NCBI RefSeq assembly: GCF_003725335.1
Contig: NZ_QIBY01000008.1
Location: 1-64,000, forward strand
Origin: Parvibacter caecicola
Lineage (GTDB): Bacteria > Actinomycetota > Coriobacteriia > Coriobacteriales > Eggerthellaceae
DNA length: 64,000 nucleotides
Reading direction: 5' to 3'
The translations under genes and the position numbers were made by a program. Below the pieces are notes generated by a model that worked only from the letters and a program-made list of their open reading frames with translations, ran no database searches and had not been told where the DNA came from. The stretch's first letter is position 1. Each line of letters opens with the position of its first letter. Below are positions 27,424 through 34,656 of this stretch, piece by piece.

Positions 27424-27444
27424 CTTATAAGCTTTCATGATAAG
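27424..27444. promoter_or_regulatory. LysR T-N11-A box
   Basis: CTTAT (27424-27428), eleven bases, then ATAAG (27440-27444) is a textbook LysR recognition dyad, 16 bases before the LysR start codon and within the 175-base divergent gap to the molybdenum oxidoreductase gene. Binding by the adjacent LysR protein is inference. Confidence 0.55.
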
Positions 27445-27459
27445 CAGGGGGGCACTATC

Positions 27460-28362
27460 ATGAACATCTCCTACTTTGCGGAATTTGTAGCGCTGTCCGA
27501 AAGCCTAAACTTTTCCGCCACCGCCAGCCAGTTGAGTATCTCGCAGCCGGCGCTCAGCAACCACATCCAAGCACTGGAAGAGGAGCTGGGAGTAAAGCTC
27601 TTCGAGCGCACGCGCCGGTCGGTGGCCCTCACCAAGGAAGGACGCCTGCTGCTGGCCGATGCCCGCAACCTGCTGGATCAGTACGCGGACATGCACCGCT
27701 TCAGCCAAAAAAACCTCGCCGACAACTGCATCTTCACCGTGGGCGGCTGGCTGGAAAGCCCCATCGTGATGAGCCAGCTGGCCACCAGCGTACGGCGCTT
27801 CCACGACGCCTCGGGCGTGCAGCTGAAGATGATGAGCGTGCAGGGCTACGCCACCAACATGGCCGAAGAGCTGAACAGCGGCAAGATTGACTTCATTGCG
27901 GCACATCGCGGCACCTTCCCCGCCGAAAGCAACGAGCCGCTGGACTGCCTGCCGTTTTGCACCGATTGCTTTGCCATTGCGGTGACCAGCGAAAACCCCA
28001 TGGCCGGAAAAGGCGAGACCACCATGGAGGACCTGGCGCAGCTCACCTTTATCCACCTCACCGGCCCCGGCTTCGAGGCGGGCTGGAACCAAGTGGTGGC
28101 CGCCTGCGAAGAAGCCGGCTTCACCCCGAGAGAGCGTCCCGTGTTCATGGAAAGCGCCACGGAAACCTCGATGCTCGACTTGGCCGACAGCGAATGCTTC
28201 GTGTTCTCGTTCGGCGGCCTGGCCAACGGCATGTTCTTCGCCGGCCGCCCCGACCTGACGGTAGTGCCGGTGCGGAGCGCCAGCTTCAAGGTGGACCTGT
28301 TCTACAAAGAGGCCAACCTCCACCCCACCCTCCGCCAGTTCGTGGAGTTCCTGAAGGGCTAA
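27460..28362 (+). CDS. LysR-family regulator (next to molybdenum oxidoreductase)
   Basis: 300-residue LysR protein with N-terminal HTH (FVALSESLNFSATASQLSISQPALSNHIQALEEELG) and effector-binding domain. Divergent from the Tat molybdoenzyme operon, with a T-N11-A box between them, so it probably induces that operon in response to its substrate. It converges with the toxin gene at 28373; only 10 bases separate the stop codons and no terminator is visible. Confidence 0.9.
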   Translation: MNISYFAEFVALSESLNFSATASQLSISQPALSNHIQALEEELGVKLFERTRRSVALTKEGRLLLADARNLLDQYADMHRFSQKNLADNCIFTVGGWLESPIVMSQLATSVRRFHDASGVQLKMMSVQGYATNMAEELNSGKIDFIAAHRGTFPAESNEPLDCLPFCTDCFAIAVTSENPMAGKGETTMEDLAQLTFIHLTGPGFEAGWNQVVAACEEAGFTPRERPVFMESATETSMLDLADSECFVFSFGGLANGMFFAGRPDLTVVPVRSASFKVDLFYKEANLHPTLRQFVEFLKG

Positions 28363-28372
28363 CCGGCGCCAC

Positions 28373-28780
28373 TTAAAGCGCTACCTCTTCAATGCAGTTG
28401 ACGCCCATTTCCTGGCAGACGGTAACCAGCCTTTTGTCCAGGGTGAACAGGCAGCAGGCGTGGCGGCGAGCAAGCGTGGCGTAGAGCATGTCGTACACCG
28501 GATGTTCCCGAAGAACCGCCTCGGCGTAAGCCTCATCGATGTTGACGTCGGAGGGCACGAAGCTGTCCACAACACCCAAAGCCGTTTGAATCCACAAGCT
28601 GGCCTCTTTTTCGCTGAGGTGCCCGGCGCGGCGATACTTCCACACAACGTTGCGCAGCTCTATCTTCAAAAGATCGGGGGCCATCACCTGCTCCCCCTCC
28701 AATAACAGCTGACGCAGGGCCCGCCCCTTTTGGGTATTGCGGCACATCTCAATGACAGCCGAGCAGTCCATGACCACCAT
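28373..28780 (-). CDS. VapC-type PIN-domain toxin
   Basis: 135-residue PIN ribonuclease. The four acidic residues of the active site are visible: Asp5 (MDCS), Glu41 (KIELRN), Asp97 (VYDMLY) and Asp115 (TLDKR). Such toxins cleave tRNA or rRNA and are held inactive by the partner. It follows the antitoxin gene by 2 bases, with AGGAGG inside the antitoxin end, so translation is coupled. Confidence 0.88.
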   Translation of the reverse strand: MVVMDCSAVIEMCRNTQKGRALRQLLLEGEQVMAPDLLKIELRNVVWKYRRAGHLSEKEASLWIQTALGVVDSFVPSDVNIDEAYAEAVLREHPVYDMLYATLARRHACCLFTLDKRLVTVCQEMGVNCIEEVAL

Positions 28781-28782
28781 CG

Positions 28783-29151
28783 CTAATCCTCCTGGCCATT
28801 GCGCAGCAGGCTAAGCAAGTGCTCGTCTCGCTCCTCGCGCATCTCGCGAATCATGTCAACAGAGCTGGGCAGGCTGTCAGGACCGGGCGCGCCCTCGAAA
28901 GAGGCCTCCAGCCGCATAAAGCTGCGGCGGCGGCGCTCGATACGCGCCGAAGGGCCAGCGGCGCCAGCGCACGTGACATCCCAAGCCGCGCTTGCAGCCT
29001 CAGCCTCGGTCATCCCTCGCTGATAGCCTTCCAGAAAGCGCCGCAGCACGTACGTTGTTTGCTGAGAGATGCTCCTGTCTTGCTCGGCCGCGCAAGAGCG
29101 CAGCTGGTTGTACAGCTCTTCGGGAAAGTCTCGCACTTGAAGGGCTGGCAT
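28783..29151 (-). CDS. FitA/VapB-like ribbon-helix-helix antitoxin
   Basis: The N-terminal 40 residues (MPALQVRDFPEELYNQL...SISQQTTYVLRRFLEG) are a FitA-like ribbon-helix-helix DNA-binding domain; the long C-terminal part, rich in Arg, Glu and Ser, would wrap the toxin. The start at 29151 has AAAGGA 6 bases upstream; the longer frame (29187) does not. Such antitoxins repress their own operon. The 274-base gap to IMP dehydrogenase holds only that gene's terminator as far as I can see. Confidence 0.83.
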   Translation of the reverse strand: MPALQVRDFPEELYNQLRSCAAEQDRSISQQTTYVLRRFLEGYQRGMTEAEAASAAWDVTCAGAAGPSARIERRRRSFMRLEASFEGAPGPDSLPSSVDMIREMREERDEHLLSLLRNGQED

Positions 29152-29361
29152 TGCACATCCTTTCATGCATATGTATGAAGTTTTCATAGTATAGCATGCA
29201 CCGGCGAACCCTGCTCACATGGCGCGGCTTGTAAAGCTCGGAATAACGGCCGTTTTTGCCACCACAGCCGTCCCAACCGGCAAAACACCCCGTTTTTACG
29301 AGCACGCACCGCGCACGGCGGCGAGCCCGGGCCTCGCTCTGGCGCTTCGGCGGTGGCGGGC

Positions 29362-29389
29362 AAACGAAAGGCGCCCCGGAGGGCGCCTT
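29362..29389 (-). terminator. Terminator of IMP dehydrogenase
   Basis: AAGGCGCC (29368-29375) pairs with GGCGCCTT (29382-29389) around CCGGAG; on the minus strand it runs into TTTCGTTT. It lies about 40 bases after the stop codon. Confidence 0.85.
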
Positions 29390-29425
29390 GGCTCTTGGCT
29401 GTGGGTGCGACTGCGCGGATTGCGG

Positions 29426-30943
29426 CTAGCGCGTGTTGGAGGCGTAGGGGGCCTTGTCCTTCAGCAGCACGTCGTGGGCACCGCCCTCCACGATGGAGGT
29501 GGCGCTCACCAGTGTCAGCTTCGCCTTGTCCTGGAACTCAGGGATGGTGAGGGCGCCGCAGTTGCACATGGTGCTCTTCAGCTTAAGCAGCGTGATGGCC
29601 ATGTTGTCCTTCAAGCTGCCGGCGTAGGGCACGTAGGAGTCCACGCCTTCCTCGAACGACAGGCTCTTCTTGCCGCCCAGGTCGTAGCGGCCCCAGTTGC
29701 GGGCGCGGGCGGAACCTTCGCCCCAATATTCCTTCATGTAGGTGCCGTTCACCATCACCTTGGCAGACGGGCTTTCGTCGAAGCGGGCGAAGTAGCGGCC
29801 CAGCATCACGAAGTCGGCACCCATGGCCAGCGCCAGGGAGATGTGGTGGTCGTACACGATGCCGCCGTCAGAGCAGATGGGCACATAAATGCCGGTTTCG
29901 CGGAAGTACTCGTCGCGGGCCTTCGCCACCTCGATGGTGGCAGTGGCCTGGCCGCGGCCGATGCCCTTGGTTTCGCGGGTGATGCAGATGGAGCCGCCGC
30001 CGATGCCGATCTTCACGAAGTCGGCCCCGGCCTCGGCCAGGAAGCGGAAGCCCTCGGCGTCCACCACGTTGCCGGCGCCGATTTTCACCGCGTCGCCGTA
30101 GTGCTCGCGCACCCACTGGATGGTGAGCTTCTGCCAATCGGAGTAGCCCTCCGAGCTGTCGATGCACAGCACGTCGGCGCCGGCGTTCACGAGCGCGGGC
30201 ACCCGCTCGGCGTAGTCGCGCGAGTTGATGCCGGCTCCCACCATGTAGCGCTTGTGGGCGTCCAGCATCTCGTCGGGGTTGGACTTGTGGGAGTCGTAGT
30301 CTTTGCGGAACACCAGCGCCACCAGGCAATCGTTAGCGTCCACGATGGGCAGCGAATTCAGCTTGTGATCCCAAATGATGTCGTTGGCCACCTTCAGCGT
30401 GGTGCCGTCCTGGGCCACCACCAGCTTCTCGCGCGGGGTCATGAAGTCGGCCACCTTCTCGTCCAGGCTCATGCGGGACAGGCGGTAGTCGCGCTCGGTG
30501 ACGATGCCCAGCAGCTTGCCGTGGGCGCTGCCGTCGGCGGTAACCGGCATGGTGGAGTGGCCGAACTTCTCGTGCAGCTCCACCACGTCGGCCAGCGTCA
30601 TCTCGGGGGACAGGTTGGCATCGGAAGTGACGAAACCGGCCTTGTAGTCCTTCACGCGGGCCACCATGGCGGCCTCGTCTTCGATGGACTGGTTGCCGTA
30701 GATGAAGGAGAGGCCGCCCTCAGTGGCCAGCGCCACCGCCATCTTGTCGTCGGACACGGCGGCCATGATGGCGCTCACCATGGGCACGTTCAGGGTGAGG
30801 GGGCACTCCTCCTGGCCCTTGCGGTACTTCACCAGGGGGGTTTTCAGGCTCACGGCGGCGGGAACGCAATCGGCGGGCGTATGCCCCGGGACCAGCAGGT
30901 ATTCGTTGAAGGTGCGGGACGGTTCGTCGAAGTAAAACGCCAT
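29426..30943 (-). CDS. guaB: Inosine-5'-monophosphate dehydrogenase
   Basis: Converts IMP to XMP with NAD, the committed step of GMP synthesis. The 505-residue product has the TIM barrel split by a pair of CBS domains ([31 protein letters not shown]), a phosphate loop and catalytic Cys in [13 protein letters not shown], and the flap [11 protein letters not shown]...[13 protein letters not shown]. The start at 30943 has AAAGGAGAA upstream. Its upstream region is the left border of the prophage, so its expression could be affected by the lysogen. Confidence 0.94.
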   Translation of the reverse strand: MAFYFDEPSRTFNEYLLVPGHTPADCVPAAVSLKTPLVKYRKGQEECPLTLNVPMVSAIMAAVSDDKMAVALATEGGLSFIYGNQSIEDEAAMVARVKDYKAGFVTSDANLSPEMTLADVVELHEKFGHSTMPVTADGSAHGKLLGIVTERDYRLSRMSLDEKVADFMTPREKLVVAQDGTTLKVANDIIWDHKLNSLPIVDANDCLVALVFRKDYDSHKSNPDEMLDAHKRYMVGAGINSRDYAERVPALVNAGADVLCIDSSEGYSDWQKLTIQWVREHYGDAVKIGAGNVVDAEGFRFLAEAGADFVKIGIGGGSICITRETKGIGRGQATATIEVAKARDEYFRETGIYVPICSDGGIVYDHHISLALAMGADFVMLGRYFARFDESPSAKVMVNGTYMKEYWGEGSARARNWGRYDLGGKKSLSFEEGVDSYVPYAGSLKDNMAITLLKLKSTMCNCGALTIPEFQDKAKLTLVSATSIVEGGAHDVLLKDKAPYASNTR

Positions 30944-30995
30944 GGCCAGTTCTCCTTTTCTTCCCATTTCGGCGGCTTGGAAATAATTTCTGCGT

Positions 30996-31001
30996 ATTAT
31001 A
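30996..31001 (-). promoter_or_regulatory. Probable -10 box of IMP dehydrogenase gene
   Basis: A perfect TATAAT on the minus strand lies 53 bases before the guaB start codon. The sequence 12-17 bases further upstream (GCTCGTTC / TTTTGCTC) is only a weak -35 match. The prophage begins within about 160 bases of this box. Confidence 0.5.
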
Positions 31002-31152
31002 GTTTATTTGAACGAGCAAAACGGATAATCCGTCTAACTGGGCAAACACAACGCCAAACGCACGAGGAGTGCTGAAAAACACGGGCAGAACGAACCACTT
31101 AGGATATTCTGGGATATGCTCACTGTACCGTTTTGGGTACATATCCGAAGAC

Positions 31153-31182
31153 GCAGAAAAGCCCCCTCCCGAAGGAGGGGGC
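31153..31182 (-). terminator. Terminator at the end of the phage late operon
   Basis: GCCCCCTCC (31161-31169) pairs with GGAGGGGGC (31174-31182); on the minus strand it is followed by TTTTCTG. It lies 17 bases after the endolysin stop codon and marks the left end of the phage transcript. Confidence 0.88.
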
Positions 31183-31198
31183 GAATCTATATCTTGGG

Positions 31199-32185
31199 TT
31201 ATTTTACGTACACCGCGCCGTGCCACTCCAGGGCAATCCACCCGCTGGGTATCAGACCCCACCAATCGGAGCCGGCCCGCCGCACCTGCGACACGGTGAC
31301 GCGGGTTCCGGGGAGCAGCTGCCCCTCGTCGTTGGAGTGCCTCTGGCCGTCGGGGGTCAGCTCCGCCTTCGCCTTCTTCCGGCTGTCCGTGCCCGGCCCC
31401 GTGCGCACATTGAGCGCCGACGCCTTGGTGACGTAGGTCTTGCAGACGTACTTGTCGGCCGGGTCCCTGGCCGCGCCCGGCAGCTCCGGCTCTTCCGCCG
31501 TCAGCGCGCGGTTCACGGCCGCCTGCACCTCGTCCGGGTCGAAGCCGGCGGCCTTGAGCTTCTCGCGGCGCTCCTGGCCATTCCCGTACTTGCCGGCGAT
31601 CACGTCCGCCACCGCCTGCGTGAGCGCGGTGCCGGGGAGCATCACCTGCGGCGGGGCGGCCGCCGTGGCCCCGGACACGACGATAACCGTGTGGGCGTTG
31701 CTGACGAAGATGGAGCCGGCGGTGGCCTTGGCGAGCATCTGGGCGTAAGTAAGCCCCCTGTGGACGGTCACCAGGCCCGTCTTCTCCAGGCGCTCCGCGA
31801 GGTTGCCGGTGTAGGCCAGGTTGCCGCCGGCGTACATGACGGCCTTTTCCGCCCCCGCCGCGATGGCGCAGACGCTCGCCAGGCTGGAGCAGTCGCACTC
31901 GCAGTCGGTCGTTATCTTGGCCAAGTCCCAGCCCGCCGCCTCCGCGAGGGGCAGGATGGTGTTGCGCTCATCCATGTCGTAGCCGATGTGGCGGTTGCCC
32001 ACGGCGCCCTTGGCGGCGTTGGCACAGCGGATGCCGCGAGCTGCGTCCTTCCACACGACCAGCGTGTGCCAGTTCGCGTCGTAGGCGGCGCGGATGTTGA
32101 GCTCCGTGCCGGACTGGTTGCCGGCCTTGCCTCCCCTGCCTTTTCCTCGCTCGTCGATGGACGCCTGGGCTATCTGCACGACCAC
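31199..32185 (-). CDS. Phage endolysin with Cpl-7 and SH3 domains
   Basis: The 328-residue lysin has an N-terminal peptidase with a catalytic-type Cys in TDCECDCSSL and His later (SNAHTVIVVSG), of the NlpC/P60 or Amidase_5 kind, a Cpl-7 cell-wall repeat (ADVIAGKYGNGQERREKL...AAVNRAL, about 190-225), and a C-terminal bacterial SH3 domain (ALNVRTGPGTDS...GTRVTVSQV). The GTG at 32185 is preferred because AAGAGGGG lies 7-8 bases before it and the holin stop is just upstream; an in-frame ATG at 32206 lies inside the holin gene. It degrades the host wall at the end of the lytic cycle. Confidence 0.85.
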   Translation of the reverse strand: MVVQIAQASIDERGKGRGGKAGNQSGTELNIRAAYDANWHTLVVWKDAARGIRCANAAKGAVGNRHIGYDMDERNTILPLAEAAGWDLAKITTDCECDCSSLASVCAIAAGAEKAVMYAGGNLAYTGNLAERLEKTGLVTVHRGLTYAQMLAKATAGSIFVSNAHTVIVVSGATAAAPPQVMLPGTALTQAVADVIAGKYGNGQERREKLKAAGFDPDEVQAAVNRALTAEEPELPGAARDPADKYVCKTYVTKASALNVRTGPGTDSRKKAKAELTPDGQRHSNDEGQLLPGTRVTVSQVRRAGSDWWGLIPSGWIALEWHGAVYVK

Positions 32186-32186
32186 G

Positions 32187-32459
32187 CTATTCGCCCCTCT
32201 TGCCATTTCCGATCTTCGGCAGCGCCGCTCCGTTGTCCACCTCGGGGATGCCCTTGACGCTGAACGCAATTGACAAGACAGCGCCCCAGCACATTGCGCC
32301 GGCAATGTAGAGCCAGTCGAGGTCGGTGATGCTGATGATGTTCGACCCCATCAGGATGATCAGCACTTCCGCAGCCGTCTTGGCTGCCCGGATAGCTGCA
32401 GCCTCGACCCATGCAGCGATTAGATCCTTTTTCTGCGTTTTCTCCAGTTTCTCTTCCAT
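32187..32459 (-). CDS. Phage holin
   Basis: The 90-residue protein has two membrane segments (AEVLIILMGSNII and YIAGAMCWGAVLSIAFSV) with a charged N-terminus and GIPE near the end, the pattern of r1t-type holins. It would form membrane lesions that release or activate the endolysin, encoded immediately downstream. AAAGGACGAG precedes the ATG. Confidence 0.82.
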   Translation of the reverse strand: MEEKLEKTQKKDLIAAWVEAAAIRAAKTAAEVLIILMGSNIISITDLDWLYIAGAMCWGAVLSIAFSVKGIPEVDNGAALPKIGNGKRGE

Positions 32460-32471
32460 CTCTCGTCCTTT

Positions 32472-32924
32472 CTAGTCGTTTTCTATGGGCTCGCCCTTGA
32501 TGGGCACGCGCTCGTTCAGGTTCCGCATCACGGCGTGGATGTAGTGGTTCCCGCCGCGCGCGAAGTAGTGGTCCGCCAGATCGTTGGCGCTCTCCAGCTC
32601 CTTCGGCGTTATGTAGCCGCGCTCCGTCGCCGTCTTCTCGATGGCCACGATTTTGTTTTTGAGCTTCGCCACGGTCAGGCTGCGCTCGTCGGCCATCTCC
32701 GTCTCCAGCTTGTCGATGCGGCCGTCCAGCTCGTCGAAGCGGGCGTTGAGCCGCCGCTCCATCTCCCCTATGGCCGAGGGCAGCCCCATCAGGTCGGTGT
32801 GCTCGTCCGCCAGGCGCTTGGCCTTGTCGCGCTGCCCGCGCACCCACCCCGCCACCCATCCCATGACGCCGATGCATGTGGTCGCAATGATGGAGGGGAG
32901 CGCGGACTGGAAAGATTCGATCAC
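32472..32924 (-). CDS. Membrane-anchored coiled-coil phage protein (XhlA-like)
   Basis: 150-residue protein with one N-terminal membrane segment (IIATTCIGVMGWVAGWV) and a long charged coiled-coil stretch (IGEMERRLNARFDELDGRIDKLE...). Position before the holin and this layout fit XhlA-like lysis accessory or tail-membrane proteins. The C-terminal part (ESANDLADHYFARGGNHYIHAV) is not familiar. GTG start with AAAGGA upstream. The 32-base gap to the divergent recombinase gene must hold both start regions. Confidence 0.7.
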   Translation of the reverse strand: MIESFQSALPSIIATTCIGVMGWVAGWVRGQRDKAKRLADEHTDLMGLPSAIGEMERRLNARFDELDGRIDKLETEMADERSLTVAKLKNKIVAIEKTATERGYITPKELESANDLADHYFARGGNHYIHAVMRNLNERVPIKGEPIEND

Positions 32925-32956
32925 TGGTGAAATCCTTTCGAGAACGGAGAGCCGGC

Positions 32957-33946
32957 ATGAACGCAGAAGAAGCCATGGCCATGCCGCTGGGGGCCATCGC
33001 GATGAACCACTACCTCCCTGAGAAGCGCCGCCGCCGGCGCGCCAACACCGTGGACGGCTACGAATCTTCCATCCGCTGCCACGTGCTGCCCCGATGGGGC
33101 AAAAAGCTCCTGGGCAAAGTGACGAGGGACGACGTGCAGGAATGGGTGGACGAGCTGGGCGGGACGCCCGCCGGCCCCGGAGGCACCGAGAAGGCCTACA
33201 AGTGCCTGCGGCAGATCGTCCGCTGGGCGATGGACAAGTGGGGCATCTACATGGCCGACCCCACGCGCGGCATCGAGCTGCCGCGCAAGCGGGCCTACCG
33301 CCCCGAGACTCTGACCCAGCGGCGACTCAAGCGGTGGATTCGGGGCATGGTCGGCTGCGAGTGCGAGGCCACGGCCATACTGCAGTCGGCCCTGGGGTGC
33401 CGGCCCGGCGAGAACTACCACCTGGAATGGCCCGACATCAACTGGCGGACAGGGGCCGTGCCCCTGGACGGCTCGCTGCAGGAGACGTCCGAGGGGCTGA
33501 TGGACTATCCAACCAAAACCGCCAAGGGCGAGCGGACGGGGTACCTACCGCCGTGGGCGCTCGACAGGCTGCACCAGATTTGGGTGGAACTGGGGCGGCC
33601 CAAGGGGCGCATCATCGGGTGCCTCTCTCCCTCTCAGGTGGCCTACCGCATCAGGGCCTGGGCGGAGAAGCGCCGGCTGCCGAAGGTCACGATGAAGAAC
33701 CTGCGGCACACGTGGGGCACCCTGGCCGCCCAGGCCGGCGTGGCCATACAGGATTGCGCCGCGATGATGGGGCACTCCGACATACAGACGACCTACCGCT
33801 ACTACTACGCGCTGACAGCGGCCCAGGCAAGGCGGGCGCAGCGCAAGGTGGCCCGCGCCGTGATGGGCAAAACCTGCGAGGACATGTACGCCGGCGTCAA
33901 TCTGCGGTTCACGAGCGTGCCCGCCCCCATGGCGAGGGCGGCATAG
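32957..33946 (+). CDS. Tyrosine recombinase, probable tail-fibre invertase
   Basis: 329-residue tyrosine recombinase with a SAM-like N-terminal DNA-binding domain (TVDGYESSIRCHVLPRWG) and a catalytic domain. Visible active residues are Arg149 (ALGCRPGENYHLEW), Lys190 (TAKGERTG), Arg250 (MKNLRHTWGT), His273 (MMGHSDIQTT) and nucleophile Tyr282. The His of the usual HxxR is Lys247. It is on the plus strand against all phage neighbours, and its stop codon is the TAG that opens the first of three recombination sites. This is the layout of Rci with its shufflon, so I infer that it switches the adjacent tail-fibre 3' end. It could alternatively be the phage integrase. Start: ATG at 32957 with GGAGAG upstream. 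Confidence 0.88.
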   Translation: MNAEEAMAMPLGAIAMNHYLPEKRRRRRANTVDGYESSIRCHVLPRWGKKLLGKVTRDDVQEWVDELGGTPAGPGGTEKAYKCLRQIVRWAMDKWGIYMADPTRGIELPRKRAYRPETLTQRRLKRWIRGMVGCECEATAILQSALGCRPGENYHLEWPDINWRTGAVPLDGSLQETSEGLMDYPTKTAKGERTGYLPPWALDRLHQIWVELGRPKGRIIGCLSPSQVAYRIRAWAEKRRLPKVTMKNLRHTWGTLAAQAGVAIQDCAAMMGHSDIQTTYRYYYALTAAQARRAQRKVARAVMGKTCEDMYAGVNLRFTSVPAPMARAA

Positions 33947-33963
33947 GCATTCCTTATCCCAGG
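33946..33963 (+). repeat. Inversion site A
   Basis: GGCATTCCTTATCCCAGG at 33946-33963 is identical over 18 bases to site B at 34374 and matches the inverted site C over the 13-base core ATTCCTTATCCCA. It begins at the last base of the recombinase stop codon and is read Ser-Leu-Ser-Gln in the frame of cassette A. Confidence 0.9.
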
Positions 33964-34373
33964 CTAAAAAGCAAAACCTTCTAAAGCCAATCAACGGCCA
34001 GGCGAAGCCGATTTACTGGAGCATGCACCAGGACTCGAACGGCGTGAGCAGGTTGGTGCTCTACTCCGAGGCAAGCGGTGCCGGCTCCGCTTCGTACGGC
34101 AATGGCGCTGTTGTGAACAAGCCGCCCTTCGTCACGCGAACCGTGAGCCGGGGCCTGACGGTAAAGGCGAGCAGCTACGGAAACGTGGCCATCAGCCCGC
34201 CCGCCGTTGCCGGGTACACGTTCCTGGGGGTTACGGGCGTTGGACACAACTCCAGCTCGAGGTTGAACATATTCGGATTTTCGTCAAGCTCGATCGGATT
34301 CCACAACTGGACATCGGGCGACTTGACCGCGACCATCACCATCACGCTGCTGTACGGCCGCAATGGTTCCTAG
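33949..34373 (+). CDS. Silent tail-fibre 3' cassette A (partial CDS, no start)
   Basis: From the site (TCC at 33951) the frame stays open for 140 residues to TAG at 34371. No promoter or ribosome site precedes it. The product begins SLSQAKKQNLLKPINGQAK and ends TITITLLYGRNGS, with Gly/Ser/Asn-rich stretches typical of receptor-binding tips (GYTFLGVTGVGHNSSS). Inversion between sites A and C would join it in frame after residue 178 of the tail-fibre gene. An internal ATG (34023) can make it look like a separate 116-residue gene, but that codon has no ribosome site. Confidence 0.85.
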
Positions 34374-34391
34374 GGCATTCCTTATCCCAGG
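34374..34391 (+). repeat. Inversion site B
   Basis: GGCATTCCTTATCCCAGG, identical to site A and in the same orientation. It starts at the base after the cassette A stop codon. Recombination between A and B (direct repeats) would delete cassette A rather than invert it. Confidence 0.9.
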
Positions 34392-34627
34392 TATCGAAAG
34401 CCGCGCGCGAGGGTTGGGTTCCGCGCCTTTACTGGTACTCGAATTGGCCATGGAACAAGCCCGCCTCCATGCACGCGTGGGGGCGGTTCATCGTGTTGGA
34501 AAAAGATGTGGGGCTAGCGACCGAGTACTACGCCATAGGCGTCTCCACCAGCCAACTGTTTTTCGGCGCGAAGACGGAGAAGGCTGGGTCGTTCACGTGG
34601 TACAAGGCCACGGCCACTGCCGTCTAG
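34377..34627 (+). CDS. Silent tail-fibre 3' cassette B (partial CDS, no start)
   Basis: From the site (TCC at 34379) the frame stays open for 82 residues to TAG at 34625. It begins SLSQVSKAAREGWVPRLYW and ends WYKATATAV; it is rich in Trp, Tyr and Phe and shares no obvious sequence with cassette A. It has no start codon or ribosome site of its own. A short GC hairpin (CCGGG/CCCGG, about 34631-34645) separates its stop from the stop of the converging expressed version. It would be expressed after B-C inversion. Confidence 0.85.
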
Positions 34628-34656
34628 GAGCCGGGCCGCCCCCGGTCATCCGGATG

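Noticed and set aside
32957-33946. Phage integrase next to attachment site
   Set aside because: The location between tail fibre and lysis genes, the opposite direction and the three frame-locked sites point to an invertase. Not fully excluded because the prophage is incomplete.
34023-34373. Independent 116-residue gene in cassette A
   Set aside because: The frame extends upstream to the recombination site, the ATG has no ribosome site, and the frame matches the tail-fibre joint; it is better explained as a silent 3' cassette.
34628-34656. Diversity-generating retroelement at the tail fibre
   Set aside because: No reverse transcriptase gene, no template repeat with adenine-specific differences; the alternative ends are unrelated cassettes rather than mutated copies.
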